The notes: generated from the letters alone by a model not told the origin. A DNA stretch of 44,654 nt from Thermoplasmata archaeon (GCA_021797295.1 JAKAAA010000001.1:1-44654), one strand, 5' to 3'; counted from the stretch's first letter, positions 17,588-27,113 are shown. A program made the numbers and translations.

Positions 17588-18265
17588 ATGAAAGTTATTG
17601 CAGCTCCTGGACCGGTTTGCTACCCATTAGTGGCAGCCATGATGGAAAGAAAGGATATAGAAATAGAATTCAAAAAATCTTCCGATATGGGAGATAAAAA
17701 GCCCGATGTTGTGCTTGATTCCACTGTTTCCCTTGTAAAAAGTGGATTGCCAATAGATTATGTGACAATTGAAAACCTATCCAGGGTCGCTCCGAAGCTC
17801 GGCTATAAAATAGGAATGACCAGAAAGGGTGGTGCCTCTGATATACTCTTCAGGGCGTACGTTGGCGAAACTGGCAAGGATGTAAAAATACAGTATTTCG
17901 AGGGCATGGGTGAGCTCATGGACGCAATGAATGGTAACCAGGTGGATACAGTAGTAGTGCCTGCAATGGACAGTGCCGGAATAAGTATAGAGGAATACTT
18001 CAAGAAAAACAACATAGTTATCCCTGGAAGTTGCGGTGCCACGGTGTACAGTAGCGAGAAGGACTTCGTGGATGCTTATAATTTGGGAATAAAACTTATC
18101 AGAGAAAAACCAGAAGAAGCCGCTAAATTTATTGTGGCCCATTTGCCAATGCAATTCCCGGAACAATTTATAGTGAATACTATGAAAAACTCCGATCTTA
18201 ATGTGCATAAACCGGGAAATTATGATGAATTCGCGAGATTGGTAAAAAAATATTCGTCAGAATGA
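17588..18265 (+). CDS. Cytoplasmic solute-binding-like protein (possibly DUF3834), function unknown
   Basis: A 225-residue protein beginning MKVIAAPGPVCYPLVAAM. The pattern of a short ligand-binding strand, VVLDSTVSLVKSGLPIDYV, VVPAMDSAG in the middle and a helical end (EKPEEAAKFIVAHLP) resembles type II periplasmic-binding-like folds. From memory it resembles the archaeal family DUF3834, which I could not confirm. There is no signal peptide or lipobox, so it is probably an intracellular sensor or enzyme-like protein. It is monocistronic and faces away from carA. Confidence 0.55.
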   Translation: MKVIAAPGPVCYPLVAAMMERKDIEIEFKKSSDMGDKKPDVVLDSTVSLVKSGLPIDYVTIENLSRVAPKLGYKIGMTRKGGASDILFRAYVGETGKDVKIQYFEGMGELMDAMNGNQVDTVVVPAMDSAGISIEEYFKKNNIVIPGSCGATVYSSEKDFVDAYNLGIKLIREKPEEAAKFIVAHLPMQFPEQFIVNTMKNSDLNVHKPGNYDEFARLVKKYSSE

Positions 18266-18312
18266 GATAAAATTCTTAAAAAGAACAAATAGTTTTAATT
18301 TGTTTTATTGAA

Positions 18313-18324
18313 TTATTATATACT
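18313..18324 (+). promoter_or_regulatory. TATA-like box of the ACT regulator gene
   Basis: TTATTATATACT is centred about 27 nt before the ATG at 18345. A GAGGT at 18337-18341 also lies close to the ATG. Confidence 0.42.
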
Positions 18325-18344
18325 TAATTCACATTAGAGGTTTT

Positions 18345-18857
18345 ATGTGGGACTACATCAATGAAATATTCGAGGGATATCCGGCTGAAATGAAGGTTAT
18401 ACAGAGAATGACAGAAATTGGGATATCTGTAAAAATATTATATGACGAGCCAAAGCTGTTCTGTGATGAAATAGAGATAAAGCCTAATTCCATTGCAAGG
18501 GCATATCATGTTGATAGAAGGGTAATTGTAAATCTTATTCAGAAAGTTATCAGTGATAAGAAACTTTATGAATTTTTCAGCAACCTTTCGCCTGTTTCAA
18601 ATTTTGAAAATTCAGGGTCAAAAATTGGTTTTGGAGTTATAGAGATTATTCCCGTTGATGCTTCAAAACCTGGAATAATATCCGGGGTGATGAATATTCT
18701 TGCAAACAATAATATTTCTGTTAGGCAGGTAATCACAGATGACCCGGACCTCATAGACAATCCCAGGGCAATAGTAGTAACAACCGAAGCTGTTACTGGT
18801 ACAGTGCTCAACGAAATAAAAAAAGTTAACGGTGTAAAGGCTGTTCTTTTACTTTAA
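18345..18857 (+). CDS. Predicted amino-acid metabolism regulator with ACT domain
   Basis: A 170-residue two-part protein. Residues about 1-85 are helical with a helix-turn-helix-like region (IKPNSIARAYHVDRRVIVNL). Residues about 92-170 form an ACT domain (VIEIIPVDASKPGIISGVMN, then NNISVRQVITDDP). This matches the archaeal family described as predicted regulators of amino acid metabolism (COG2150 type). It would bind an amino acid and act on DNA or a partner enzyme; neither is known. Its end overlaps the convergent purK by four bases. Confidence 0.75.
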   Translation: MWDYINEIFEGYPAEMKVIQRMTEIGISVKILYDEPKLFCDEIEIKPNSIARAYHVDRRVIVNLIQKVISDKKLYEFFSNLSPVSNFENSGSKIGFGVIEIIPVDASKPGIISGVMNILANNNISVRQVITDDPDLIDNPRAIVVTTEAVTGTVLNEIKKVNGVKAVLLL

Positions 18858-19930
18858 ATAAAATCTTTCAGATTATCTCCATATAATATGCCCATTATTT
18901 CCTTTATTTTTTCCTGAACTTCCACGTATGTATCGCCGTAAACGTTAACATGTCCCATCTTTCTCTTGCGCCTGACCTCATTTTTATGATACCAGTATAA
19001 ATTAGTTTTACCAAGTTCCAGGATTCTGGATATCTTTCCATCCACACCAGTGCCTATAATGTTTACAATGCCTGAGGGTACAAAAAGGTCTGGTCTTACA
19101 GCATCCATTCCCGACACCGCAAGTATATGCTCCTCAAACTGTGAAATTGAACTCCCGGTAAGGGTATGATGGCCGGTGTTGTGTACTCTTGGTGCATATT
19201 CATTTATTATCACATTATCATTCTTTACGTAGTATTCAATGCCCATAACACCTATATATTCAAGAGATTCCATGAGCCTTTTTGCTATATCAATCATTTC
19301 AAGGGTATTTTTTACTGGAGATATGTTGTATATGAGAATACCATTCTGGTTATAATTAAAGGAGGGTTCAAAATTGTAAAACTTTCCCTTTTGATCCCTA
19401 ACAGCAATTATAGAGGCTTCATAATCATAATCGATGAATTCCTCTATTACATATGGCATATCTGGATGATTTTCATATTCTGTATCAGGATTTATATAAT
19501 ACTGGTTTTTCCCATCATATCCGCCCATGCAACTTTTTATTACGGCTTTGTGAAATAATTTCGCCTTGCCAAATGCTTCTTTGTAGGTTTCAGCATATTT
19601 ATAATTGGCTATGGGAAAATTATGCTCATTGAGGAATTTTTTTTCTAGTGACCTGTCTTTTTTTAGCTCAACAGCTTTCTTTGACGGGCGCAATTTACCC
19701 TGCTCTTCAGCGTAATCAAGAATTTCACTGCTTATATGTTCGAATTCGTATGTAACATAATCACAGGCATCCACAAATTCTTTATAATCTGAAACATCGT
19801 AGAATTTATCAGCTATCTCTGAAGATGGCCCTCTGTTATCATCTATTACATAAAATTCTATAGGATACCTCCGCATTGCGTTTATCATCATGTATCCCAG
19901 CTGACCTGATCCAATAATTCCTATTTTCAT
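18854..19930 (-). CDS. purK: N5-carboxyaminoimidazole ribonucleotide synthase
   Basis: ATP-grasp enzyme that carboxylates AIR with bicarbonate and ATP. The N-terminal [20 protein letters not shown] is the family signature. The central ATP-grasp region includes [15 protein letters not shown] and [20 protein letters not shown], and the carboxylate-binding [23 protein letters not shown] follows. The length of 358 is normal. The ATG (19930) overlaps the purE stop as ATGA, so purE-purK form an operon feeding purC at 2173. Confidence 0.94.
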   Translation of the reverse strand: MKIGIIGSGQLGYMMINAMRRYPIEFYVIDDNRGPSSEIADKFYDVSDYKEFVDACDYVTYEFEHISSEILDYAEEQGKLRPSKKAVELKKDRSLEKKFLNEHNFPIANYKYAETYKEAFGKAKLFHKAVIKSCMGGYDGKNQYYINPDTEYENHPDMPYVIEEFIDYDYEASIIAVRDQKGKFYNFEPSFNYNQNGILIYNISPVKNTLEMIDIAKRLMESLEYIGVMGIEYYVKNDNVIINEYAPRVHNTGHHTLTGSSISQFEEHILAVSGMDAVRPDLFVPSGIVNIIGTGVDGKISRILELGKTNLYWYHKNEVRRKRKMGHVNVYGDTYVEVQEKIKEIMGILYGDNLKDFI

Positions 19931-20394
19931 AATTTATCACTGAGTACAGAATCTCTTTGCTTTGATACGAAGTCATCAAGCATTTCCCTGATCTTTGGAT
20001 ATTTTATTGATAGAATTCTAAGGGCAAGCAAAGCTGCGTTTCGAGCTCCATTGATTGACACAGTCGCAACCGGTACCCCGGGGGGCATCTGAACAATGGA
20101 AAGCAATGAATCCATTCCATTAAGTGATTTTGACTGAATAGGAACACCTATTACCGGAAGTGTTGTCATAGCTGCCACCATACCGGGCAGATGTGCTGCT
20201 CCTCCTGCACCTGCTATTATTACCTCTATATTGTTCTTTATTGCGTCCTGTGCATACTGGAGCATAAACTCAGGTGTCCTGTGAGCTGAAACCACCCGGT
20301 ATTCAACCTCAATGCCAAAATTCTTTAATTCTTCCACAGCTGTCTCCATTACAGGAAAATCTGTTTTGCTTCCCATGATTACTGCCACTTTCAT
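19927..20394 (-). CDS. purE: N5-CAIR mutase, class I PurE
   Basis: Converts N5-CAIR to [21 protein letters not shown] at the N-terminus, [10 protein letters not shown] near residue 40 and the [15 protein letters not shown] loop near 65-79 are class I hallmarks. Co-occurrence with purK supports the mutase (class I) rather than the direct carboxylase. 155 residues, complete, first gene of the purEK pair. Confidence 0.95.
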   Translation of the reverse strand: MKVAVIMGSKTDFPVMETAVEELKNFGIEVEYRVVSAHRTPEFMLQYAQDAIKNNIEVIIAGAGGAAHLPGMVAAMTTLPVIGVPIQSKSLNGMDSLLSIVQMPPGVPVATVSINGARNAALLALRILSIKYPKIREMLDDFVSKQRDSVLSDKL

Positions 20395-20434
20395 AATGGA
20401 TTATAGAGACGATATTTATAAAAATTTAGAAAAA

Positions 20435-22078
20435 CTAAAGAAAATAACTTTCGTTCCTTAATATATATGCCTCAATAGCTCTTCTTCCACTCTTCATAGC
20501 CTCCAGAATATCATACTGATTTTTGTCATATAATTTTATATCGTATGAGTCAAGATCCATGAACTCAATGCCCGCTTTTTCTGCTATTTTCCGGTATCCC
20601 GGTATTCTTGACCGCTCAAGTGAGTTTAAGGAACGGTTGCTCATTATTACATGATTCCTGGCTGCGATAATTAAAGCATCATCAAAGTATCTATATATAT
20701 TAGTATCAATATTTATATCGCCATTATTTCTAATATCTGGATAAACTTTATCAGGTGTGCATATTATACCGCTATCCTGTGATTCATACCTAACCTCTAC
20801 CTTATATCTTTTCAGCATGGTCCTATAATATTCAATCAGTGGCATAAAATCTTTTTTCTTATATTCATCTATGATTTCATTGAACTGCCCGCCCAGGGAG
20901 TATTTTTCATAAATTACCGGTTTTAATCCCAGTTTTACAGCATAAAGAGATGCTTCCAGTCCTTTTATACCGGCACCGACTATGATAATCTCTCCACGGT
21001 ATTTGCGGTGATTATATTCGGTTAACTCTAGACCAGTATAAGGATTTATCGTGCATCTGACCTCAGAATTCGACAGGTTTCTGCATGCCTGATTACATCT
21101 AATGCATGGCCTGTACGGAATTGAGTTCTGTAGTTTGAAAGGTGTATATGGATCAGCGAGAGCCTGCCTTCCCAAAACGACGAAATCTGAGACGTTCAGA
21201 GCTTTTTCTGCATCCTGGAGGGAATTTATGGATCCGACAAGCATGGTACTAATATTCAACTTTCTCCTGAGTTTTTCTCCTATATGCATATGGTCATAGT
21301 AGAACGATGCTGAAGAACCCGGAGGTGCAAATCTTCCAGCAGAGAAGTGAACATAATCAATATTCTTCAATGAGGATGCAATTTCAATTCCGTAGTGAGC
21401 ACCATAGCCATCCGCATCATCCTCGTAAAGACTCAATCTGATTCCAACAGGAATATCGACCTTTCTTCTTATATTCGATGTGATTTCATTAATTATTCTT
21501 ACTCTATTTTCAACGGATCCGCCGTATTCATCAGTTCGGTTGTTCAGTGCAGGCGATATGAATTCCTGAAAAAGGTATCCGTGTGCGCCATGGAGCTCTA
21601 TGCCATCAAATCCTGCCCTGGCAGATATTTCGGCTGCATTTACGAATTTTTCTTCAACTTCCTTTATATCGTCAAAAGACATTTCGACAGGAGTGGTTCC
21701 AAGATAGTCAACACTGGACGGGGCGAATACTTTACCCTCATTATAGTGCGGATTTGCCTTTCCTCCCGCATGGACCAGCTGTACAAAAATCTTTGAACCG
21801 GATGCGTGGATTCTTTCAGTAAGCCTGGATAGTTTAGGAATTTGCTCCCTTTTAAAAATGCCCATCTCATTGGGTGATCCCTTCCCGTTAGAGGAATCAA
21901 CGTATGCATACTCCGTTATGATGAGACCGAAACCACCTCTTGCACGTTCATTCAGATATGCAATGTGGTTATCATTTGTTGTACCATCAATATTACATAA
22001 ATTTGAAATCATCGGTGCCATGACAAATCTATTTTTGAGTTCAACATTTCCTATTGTGCCTCTTTCAAAAGGGTTCAT
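20435..22078 (-). CDS. Old-yellow-enzyme/2,4-dienoyl-CoA reductase-like flavoprotein, shortened C-terminus
   Basis: The N-terminal 330 residues form an FMN TIM barrel of the NADH:flavin oxidoreductase family (KNRFVMAPMISN, then ARAGFDGIELHGAHGYLFQEF in part). A 4Fe-4S motif follows (PCIRCNQACRNLSNSEVRC). A FAD GxGxxG (IIVGAGIKGLEAS) starts near residue 360. FadH-type dienoyl-CoA reductases are about 670 residues; this protein has 547, and the dinucleotide-binding part after the GxGxxG is much reduced. It may therefore not use NAD(P)H in the standard way. Substrate unknown. It is the only gene of its unit, just upstream of purE. Confidence 0.82.
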   Translation of the reverse strand: MNPFERGTIGNVELKNRFVMAPMISNLCNIDGTTNDNHIAYLNERARGGFGLIITEYAYVDSSNGKGSPNEMGIFKREQIPKLSRLTERIHASGSKIFVQLVHAGGKANPHYNEGKVFAPSSVDYLGTTPVEMSFDDIKEVEEKFVNAAEISARAGFDGIELHGAHGYLFQEFISPALNNRTDEYGGSVENRVRIINEITSNIRRKVDIPVGIRLSLYEDDADGYGAHYGIEIASSLKNIDYVHFSAGRFAPPGSSASFYYDHMHIGEKLRRKLNISTMLVGSINSLQDAEKALNVSDFVVLGRQALADPYTPFKLQNSIPYRPCIRCNQACRNLSNSEVRCTINPYTGLELTEYNHRKYRGEIIIVGAGIKGLEASLYAVKLGLKPVIYEKYSLGGQFNEIIDEYKKKDFMPLIEYYRTMLKRYKVEVRYESQDSGIICTPDKVYPDIRNNGDINIDTNIYRYFDDALIIAARNHVIMSNRSLNSLERSRIPGYRKIAEKAGIEFMDLDSYDIKLYDKNQYDILEAMKSGRRAIEAYILRNESYFL

Positions 22079-22142
22079 CGTTCATTAGCAGTATATAAAA
22101 AATAAAGTTTTTGTGGATAAAAAATATTCAAAATTTTAAAAT

Positions 22143-22703
22143 TTAATTTATGATAACTGATGCGCTCATATTGAATGTATGGCTACTCATCTGAATATTA
22201 TTAGACAGATTGAAATCCGTTACCATGGATGTAGTAGCGTGTGCTGAAACTATGAGAGGGTGAACAAAGACCACAACTGCGAATGCATGTGCCAGATGTA
22301 GGCTCATACTAGTTGAGCTCGAAAAGTTGAGATACCCTCCCTTTATATACACTGAAACACTTTTTATATATATTTTCATCATGTTGTAGCTACCAGCGTG
22401 TACTGAAAGGTTGGACAGAAATGCTGCATTGCTGGCATTGATATCCATTATATTAACGGTTTTATCATGCAGTGAGTAATTTGTCCACCCGGTGGAATTG
22501 GAAGATGCCTTATCAGAATGCAGTGCAATGGCGCTGAATGTAACATTTACATCTAAAATTCCTGTAATACTCGGCGGAGTATCTGCTGCGCTTACTTTCA
22601 ATGTGCCAGTCGTTTCATAATGGTAGGCATAATATCCTCCACCTGCAACAACTGCAACTATAATTACAATTACGATTACCGACATTAACTTATTCGATTT
22701 CAT
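22143..22703 (-). CDS. Membrane-anchored surface protein with DUF4382-like domain
   Basis: An N-terminal hydrophobic helix (about residues 7-25, VIVIVIIVAVVAGGGYYAY) is followed by an extracellular beta-rich domain. Its TLKVSAADTPPSITGILDVNVTFSAIALHSD pattern (quoted in part: GILDVNVTFSAIALHS) resembles DUF4382. Ser, Thr and Asn are enriched, as in surface proteins. I chose the second ATG (22703) because a TATA-like box at 22721-22733 is then 24 nt upstream; ATG 22709 would add two residues. It is divergent from the gamma-glutamyltransferase gene. Function unknown. Confidence 0.65.
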   Translation of the reverse strand: MKSNKLMSVIVIVIIVAVVAGGGYYAYHYETTGTLKVSAADTPPSITGILDVNVTFSAIALHSDKASSNSTGWTNYSLHDKTVNIMDINASNAAFLSNLSVHAGSYNMMKIYIKSVSVYIKGGYLNFSSSTSMSLHLAHAFAVVVFVHPLIVSAHATTSMVTDFNLSNNIQMSSHTFNMSASVIIN

Positions 22704-22720
22704 AATCATTATGCTAAAAA

Positions 22721-22733
22721 TTTATACTTAAAC
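22721..22733 (-). promoter_or_regulatory. TATA-like box of the DUF4382-like gene
   Basis: GTTTAAGTATAAA on the minus strand, centred about 24 nt before ATG 22703. Confidence 0.42.
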
Positions 22734-22800
22734 TTTTGCAGATAGTATGATTGATAAAATATTTTCATTAAGAACAATTCCGCCACTCTTATCATTGAAA

Positions 22801-22810
22801 TTATTTAAAT
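22801..22810 (+). promoter_or_regulatory. TATA-like box of the gamma-glutamyltransferase gene
   Basis: TTATTTAAAT is centred 28 nt before the ATG at 22833 with no Shine-Dalgarno, again suggesting a leaderless transcript. Confidence 0.5.
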
Positions 22811-22832
22811 AGTTAGAGTAAATATTTATTTT

Positions 22833-24290
22833 ATGAAATATAATGTAGCAACAAGTCACCCATTAAGCTCACAGGCGGGAATTGAAGTGCTGGAAAAGGG
22901 CGGTAACGCATATGATGCCATGCTCGCAGCATCATCTACCCTGGTAGTTGTACAGCCACATCTTAATGGACTGGGTGGAGATTTATTTGCAACCATAAAG
23001 GATGATAAATATTACTGCATAAATGCAAGTGGATACGCTCCTCAGAGGGCAAGCATAGATTTTTACGAACAGAAAGATTTTAAAGAAATACCTAAGACTG
23101 GACCTTTATCATCATTTTCCATACCCGGACTTGTATCCTCGTGGATTATTGCAAATGAAAGGGCAAAACTGGGCATAAAAGAGGATTTTAAAAGGGCAAT
23201 ACAGTTTGCGAGAGACGGCTTCGAGCCCAGCAGGAAACTTGTTAAGGCAATCAATAAATTTGAAGGGGGAGATGAAGACTTCAACAGCATATATAAAGAT
23301 ACAGATAAATGGCTTGTACAGAAAGACCTGGGTAATACATTAGAATTACTTGTGAATAACGGACTGGAATCCTTTTACAATGGAGAGATAGCAGATGTAA
23401 TCGATAAGGATATGAAAGAAAAAGGGGGACTCATAGCAAAAGAGGACCTGGATAAATATAAAGCAGAACTGAGAGATCCGGTCAGGGTAAAATACAGGGA
23501 TTATAATGTATATACAAATCCACCAGTAAGCCAGGGATTAGCAGCTGCAGTATGGTTGAGGGATTTGAATAAATACGAACTTTCTGGTATGGAACACCAG
23601 AAATATTATGATACACTCATAAACACAATGTACGATGCCTACAATATTAGAAAAAATTACATATATGATGGTGTCAAATTGCCTGAAAACATCGATGATT
23701 TGAAATCAGATAGCTCACATAACGGTAATGGTAAATCAGAACTGTCGGATACCACCGCATATTCCATTTTCGATGGAGATATAGAAATCAGTGCTATACA
23801 GAGCAATTATATGGGATTTGGTTCTGGGCATACGATTAAGGGCACAGGAATAAATATGAACAATAGAGGTAGTTATTTTTCACTGGACAGAAACAATAAA
23901 AATTCCTTAAAACCGGGAAAGAAAACATTCCATACATTGATGAGCACATTGGCATCCGGCCCAAAGGATATTATTCTTGGAAGTATGGGCGGGGATGTAC
24001 AGCCAGAGGTAAATGTTCAGATTCTCTCAAGGATTATAGATCTGGGTTTCGCAATGCAGGATGCCATAGCATATCCCAGGTTTGCATATCCCGCCTCAAT
24101 TTATGGTGATTCAAAAATTTATTATGAGAGTTCTCTCAGACTGGACCATTATGAACCCGTCGATGATCTGAATGATATGATGGGGCATGCACAGGGAATT
24201 ACGGTAGATAAGGATAAAGAAACCGATAAAGGGATAGATCCGAGAGGAGATGGGCTTCTGCTTTATATGAAGGGAAAATACTTTACATGA
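22833..24290 (+). CDS. ggt: Gamma-glutamyltransferase/glutathione hydrolase-like Ntn hydrolase
   Basis: A 485-residue precursor of the self-cleaving Ntn family. The catalytic Thr307 lies in LSDTTAYSIFD, the site of autocleavage into large and small subunits. GFGSGHTIKGTGINMNNRG and the glycine pair in GSMGGDVQPEVNVQI correspond to the substrate-binding parts of the small subunit. The N-terminal SSQAGIEVLEKGGNAYDA is also typical. No signal peptide is present, so it would act in the cytoplasm, unlike the bacterial periplasmic forms. It probably hydrolyses gamma-glutamyl compounds; the physiological substrate is unknown. Confidence 0.9.
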   Translation: MKYNVATSHPLSSQAGIEVLEKGGNAYDAMLAASSTLVVVQPHLNGLGGDLFATIKDDKYYCINASGYAPQRASIDFYEQKDFKEIPKTGPLSSFSIPGLVSSWIIANERAKLGIKEDFKRAIQFARDGFEPSRKLVKAINKFEGGDEDFNSIYKDTDKWLVQKDLGNTLELLVNNGLESFYNGEIADVIDKDMKEKGGLIAKEDLDKYKAELRDPVRVKYRDYNVYTNPPVSQGLAAAVWLRDLNKYELSGMEHQKYYDTLINTMYDAYNIRKNYIYDGVKLPENIDDLKSDSSHNGNGKSELSDTTAYSIFDGDIEISAIQSNYMGFGSGHTIKGTGINMNNRGSYFSLDRNNKNSLKPGKKTFHTLMSTLASGPKDIILGSMGGDVQPEVNVQILSRIIDLGFAMQDAIAYPRFAYPASIYGDSKIYYESSLRLDHYEPVDDLNDMMGHAQGITVDKDKETDKGIDPRGDGLLLYMKGKYFT

Positions 24291-24294
24291 ATTC

Positions 24295-24531
24295 TTAACC
24301 GCCACTTACAGGAGGGAAAAAAGCCACTTTATCTCCATCTCTCAGTGGAAGCCCGGAATAGTATTCATTATTTACTGATATGAGAAGGTTGTTGATATTT
24401 CTAAGGTCAGGGTACACTGAAAATATAGTTTCCATAAGTTCATCCATACTTCCACGATTTATTGTCAGGGACTCCTCACTTTTTCCGGTAATATCCCTTA
24501 CCCGGGCAAAATATAATACTGTTACTCTCAT
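24295..24531 (-). CDS. moaD: MoaD, molybdopterin synthase small subunit
   Basis: A 78-residue ubiquitin-like sulfur carrier ending in the required Gly-Gly (VAFFPPVSGG), which is thiocarboxylated for molybdopterin synthesis. It starts three bases after the moaA stop, so both are in one unit. A ThiS-like role is possible, but the linked moaA and the PPVSGG end favour MoaD. Its 3' end faces the end of ggt four bases away. Confidence 0.9.
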   Translation of the reverse strand: MRVTVLYFARVRDITGKSEESLTINRGSMDELMETIFSVYPDLRNINNLLISVNNEYYSGLPLRDGDKVAFFPPVSGG

Positions 24532-24534
24532 AAT

Positions 24535-25482
24535 TCATCTCCAGTATGGTACTCTAGCGCCTACAGCCTTCCTGTACACATTATCTATTTCTTCACTGTT
24601 ATCAAGGATACCACTTATATTAAAATAGTCATTTTCACGGAGTAAACAGGTCTTGAACTGCCCATTCGCAGTTACTCTCAATCTTGTACAGTGCCTGCAA
24701 AAATCTGCATTTCTCATTGGCTTTACAAACTCAATTTTAACCCTGCCATAATCAGTATTAACAGTATATCTTTCCCTGTTATGAAGTGGATTATACTCTA
24801 TGTCTTCTGCTTCTTTCATGATTCTGTTTTCAATGGAATCAAGGGGTACATGGTATTTTATATATTCTTCGCTGTGTTCCTTATCCCTGTTTGCCTCAAA
24901 TTCAATCAATTGCAGGGTGTATCCATTGATGGCACAGAATTTTATCATGCCGTCTACCTGGTCCTCATTGATATTCTTCATTAGAACAAAATTTATTTTA
25001 ATAGGACCTAAACCTGCCTCCTTTGCTGCCTCTATACCCTGCTTTACTATTGGCAGAAAATTCTTCTTTGTGTCTGTTATGAAATGAAAATTATACTCAT
25101 CTATGGCATGCATGGAGATGTTGACACGGTCCAGACCTGCTTCCTTTAAATCCTTCGCAAGTTTGCGTAGTTCAACACCATTTGTGGTCAGTGATATATT
25201 ACCTGTTATATGTTTTCTGGTTCTTCTCACTATATCCAGTATATCCTCACGGAGAAGAGGTTCACCCCCGGTAAATTTGATTTTATTGACACCGTGGCTG
25301 GCAGCAACTGCAACAACGTTTTCTATCTGTTCTGGTGTCATATACTGTATGCTTCTTTCTGTACCCTCCATATGGCAGAATATGCAGTTAAAATTGCATA
25401 TAGCGTTTAGCTGAATTCTCAGGCTATTAACCGGCCTGCCGAATTTATCATAAAGAAGTTCGGAATTCATTGGGTTTAACAT
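24535..25482 (-). CDS. moaA: GTP 3',8-cyclase, radical SAM
   Basis: Catalyses the first step of molybdenum cofactor synthesis. The radical-SAM cluster motif CNFNCIFC places cysteines at 29, 33 and 36. FTGGEPLLRED follows near 75, and the C-terminal second cluster is marked by CRHCTRLRVTANGQFKTC. The 315-residue protein ends in VPYWR, without the C-terminal Gly-Gly known from characterised MoaA. It starts at ATG 25482 with a TATA-like box 26 nt upstream; ATG 25470 is an alternative. Confidence 0.92.
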   Translation of the reverse strand: MLNPMNSELLYDKFGRPVNSLRIQLNAICNFNCIFCHMEGTERSIQYMTPEQIENVVAVAASHGVNKIKFTGGEPLLREDILDIVRRTRKHITGNISLTTNGVELRKLAKDLKEAGLDRVNISMHAIDEYNFHFITDTKKNFLPIVKQGIEAAKEAGLGPIKINFVLMKNINEDQVDGMIKFCAINGYTLQLIEFEANRDKEHSEEYIKYHVPLDSIENRIMKEAEDIEYNPLHNRERYTVNTDYGRVKIEFVKPMRNADFCRHCTRLRVTANGQFKTCLLRENDYFNISGILDNSEEIDNVYRKAVGARVPYWR

Positions 25483-25504
25483 ATATACTCATATGGCAGG
25501 AACT

Positions 25505-25513
25505 CTATTTAAG
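25505..25513 (-). promoter_or_regulatory. TATA-like box of moaA-moaD
   Basis: CTTAAATAG on the minus strand is centred about 26 nt before the ATG at 25482. Confidence 0.45.
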
Positions 25514-25561
25514 CATTTCTTTAACTTATTTTTCAATAAATAGATAAATAATAAGAATCAT

Positions 25562-26293
25562 CTAATCCTCTCTCCACCGTACCAGAATTCTTGCCAGCAT
25601 TGCATATATGGTAGTTTCAACTACGAGTATATATATCATAATATTAAAATTTGGAGAGAGCCCAAATGCCCCCTGTGCAATCACTGCAGCAGGAGTTGTC
25701 GGGGATAGTGCGATTATATAGAGAAAAATCTTTGGAACATAGGTATATGGATAGAATGTTGGAGGGAGTATACTTGTTATAATTGTAAGTATGCCTGTTA
25801 TTCCCCATATATTCCTGAGATGCTTTATTGATCCGGAAATAATAAAAGAAATTGAGGTGGTAGATATTATAAGCAAAAGCATTACAAATACCATCATAAG
25901 AGAATCGTATACTGTAAAAAGATGATATATAGTTCCAAGATAAATATAAAGCACTATTCCTGGAATTGAAAAAACAAGGTAGCTCATTGTAAATGCTGCC
26001 ATATAGTCGAAGGGTGATACCTTACTGGGAACATATAAATCCTGGATTCGTAATTGAAGCCTGAAAAACGCAGAATCACCAGCACCGGAAAGCCCAACCG
26101 ACCCCACAAATGCAATAAGGCCCCCGACTATTGCAAATTTGACCAGGGCACCATGACTCAAAACAAAGACTAGAAAGAGCAATGTAAGTGGAGTTGCCAG
26201 CGATGCTATGAGGTATGATGGCCCGCGGACTACGGTTTTGACCCCATAATACCACGCCATTGCCAGTATAAACTTAAGATTCAAGATCGACAC
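25562..26293 (-). CDS. ABC-2 type transporter permease
   Basis: A 243-residue protein with about six hydrophobic segments, as in ABC-2 exporter permeases. The first frame start is a GTG at 26293 that overlaps the ATPase gene by 20 bases; an ATG 11 codons later is an alternative. With the ATPase encoded directly upstream it should form a two-component exporter. Daunorubicin-type or similar export is the usual guess for this group, but the cargo is not evident. Confidence 0.82.
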   Translation of the reverse strand: MSILNLKFILAMAWYYGVKTVVRGPSYLIASLATPLTLLFLVFVLSHGALVKFAIVGGLIAFVGSVGLSGAGDSAFFRLQLRIQDLYVPSKVSPFDYMAAFTMSYLVFSIPGIVLYIYLGTIYHLFTVYDSLMMVFVMLLLIISTTSISFIISGSIKHLRNIWGITGILTIITSILPPTFYPYTYVPKIFLYIIALSPTTPAAVIAQGAFGLSPNFNIMIYILVVETTIYAMLARILVRWRED

Positions 26294-27113
26294 CCCTTAT
26301 TATAAATAAATCCTCTATGGTTATTTTTTTCAGAGAATAGTAAACGTCATCATAATCTTTAATACTGTTTCTGCTCACATATTTTATATACATATTGCCA
26401 ACACGGTATGACCCGGACATGAAGTTTCTGGATTCGACCCTTACCTTATCCTGTAAATCCTGCAGCAGCTGATCTGCCGTTCCAGATCCGATAAATTTTC
26501 CCGAATCCATCATATAAATTTTTTCTGAGAGTTCTGTGGCTTCCTCCATATAATGTGTGGTTAATATAACATTTCCTGTGAGTTCCTTTATTGCACTCCA
26601 TGTTTCCATTCTTGACAGTGGATCAAGACCTGTTGTGGGCTCGTCAAGGAAAACTGTCTCTGCATTTGAACCCAGTGCCATGGCAACGAACATTTTCCGT
26701 TTCATGCCACCGGACAGTTCATCGGTTGGCACGTTCATTTTGTCACCGAGACCTACACTTTTCAATGCCCTTCTCGAGTCTTCTTTTGCCGAATGAAATG
26801 AAAAACCCTTTCCTGTGAGATATAAGAATACCTGTTCATATGCAGTAAGTATGCCTATGGGAGCTGCTTCCTGTGGGATACTGACAATCCTTTCGCGTAT
26901 CTGTCTGGTATCCCGGTTTATACTTAGACCGTCTATCAATGCATCTCCGGAAGTTGTCTTCAACTGGGTTGAAAGTATCCTGAGCAGTGTTGTTTTACCT
27001 GCACCATTTTTACCAATAATTGATACTATTCCATTATCTAAAGTCTGGGTGAGTGAATCCAGGGCTATCTGTTTTTTTCCATACTCCTTTGAAATTCCCT
27101 GTATCTGAATCAT
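26274..27113 (-). CDS. ABC transporter ATP-binding protein (DrrA/ABC-2 partner)
   Basis: A 279-residue ABC ATPase. Walker A is GKNGAGKTTLL near residue 35, the signature LSGGMKRKMFVAMAL near 135, Walker B ETVFLDEPTTGLDP near 155, and the switch histidine is in TTHYMEEATE. The C-terminal extension beyond about 210 is typical for DrrA-type ATPases. It is the first gene of a two-gene operon with the ABC-2 permease and has a TATA-like box 27 nt upstream. Confidence 0.92.
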   Translation of the reverse strand: MIQIQGISKEYGKKQIALDSLTQTLDNGIVSIIGKNGAGKTTLLRILSTQLKTTSGDALIDGLSINRDTRQIRERIVSIPQEAAPIGILTAYEQVFLYLTGKGFSFHSAKEDSRRALKSVGLGDKMNVPTDELSGGMKRKMFVAMALGSNAETVFLDEPTTGLDPLSRMETWSAIKELTGNVILTTHYMEEATELSEKIYMMDSGKFIGSGTADQLLQDLQDKVRVESRNFMSGSYRVGNMYIKYVSRNSIKDYDDVYYSLKKITIEDLFIIRGVDLES

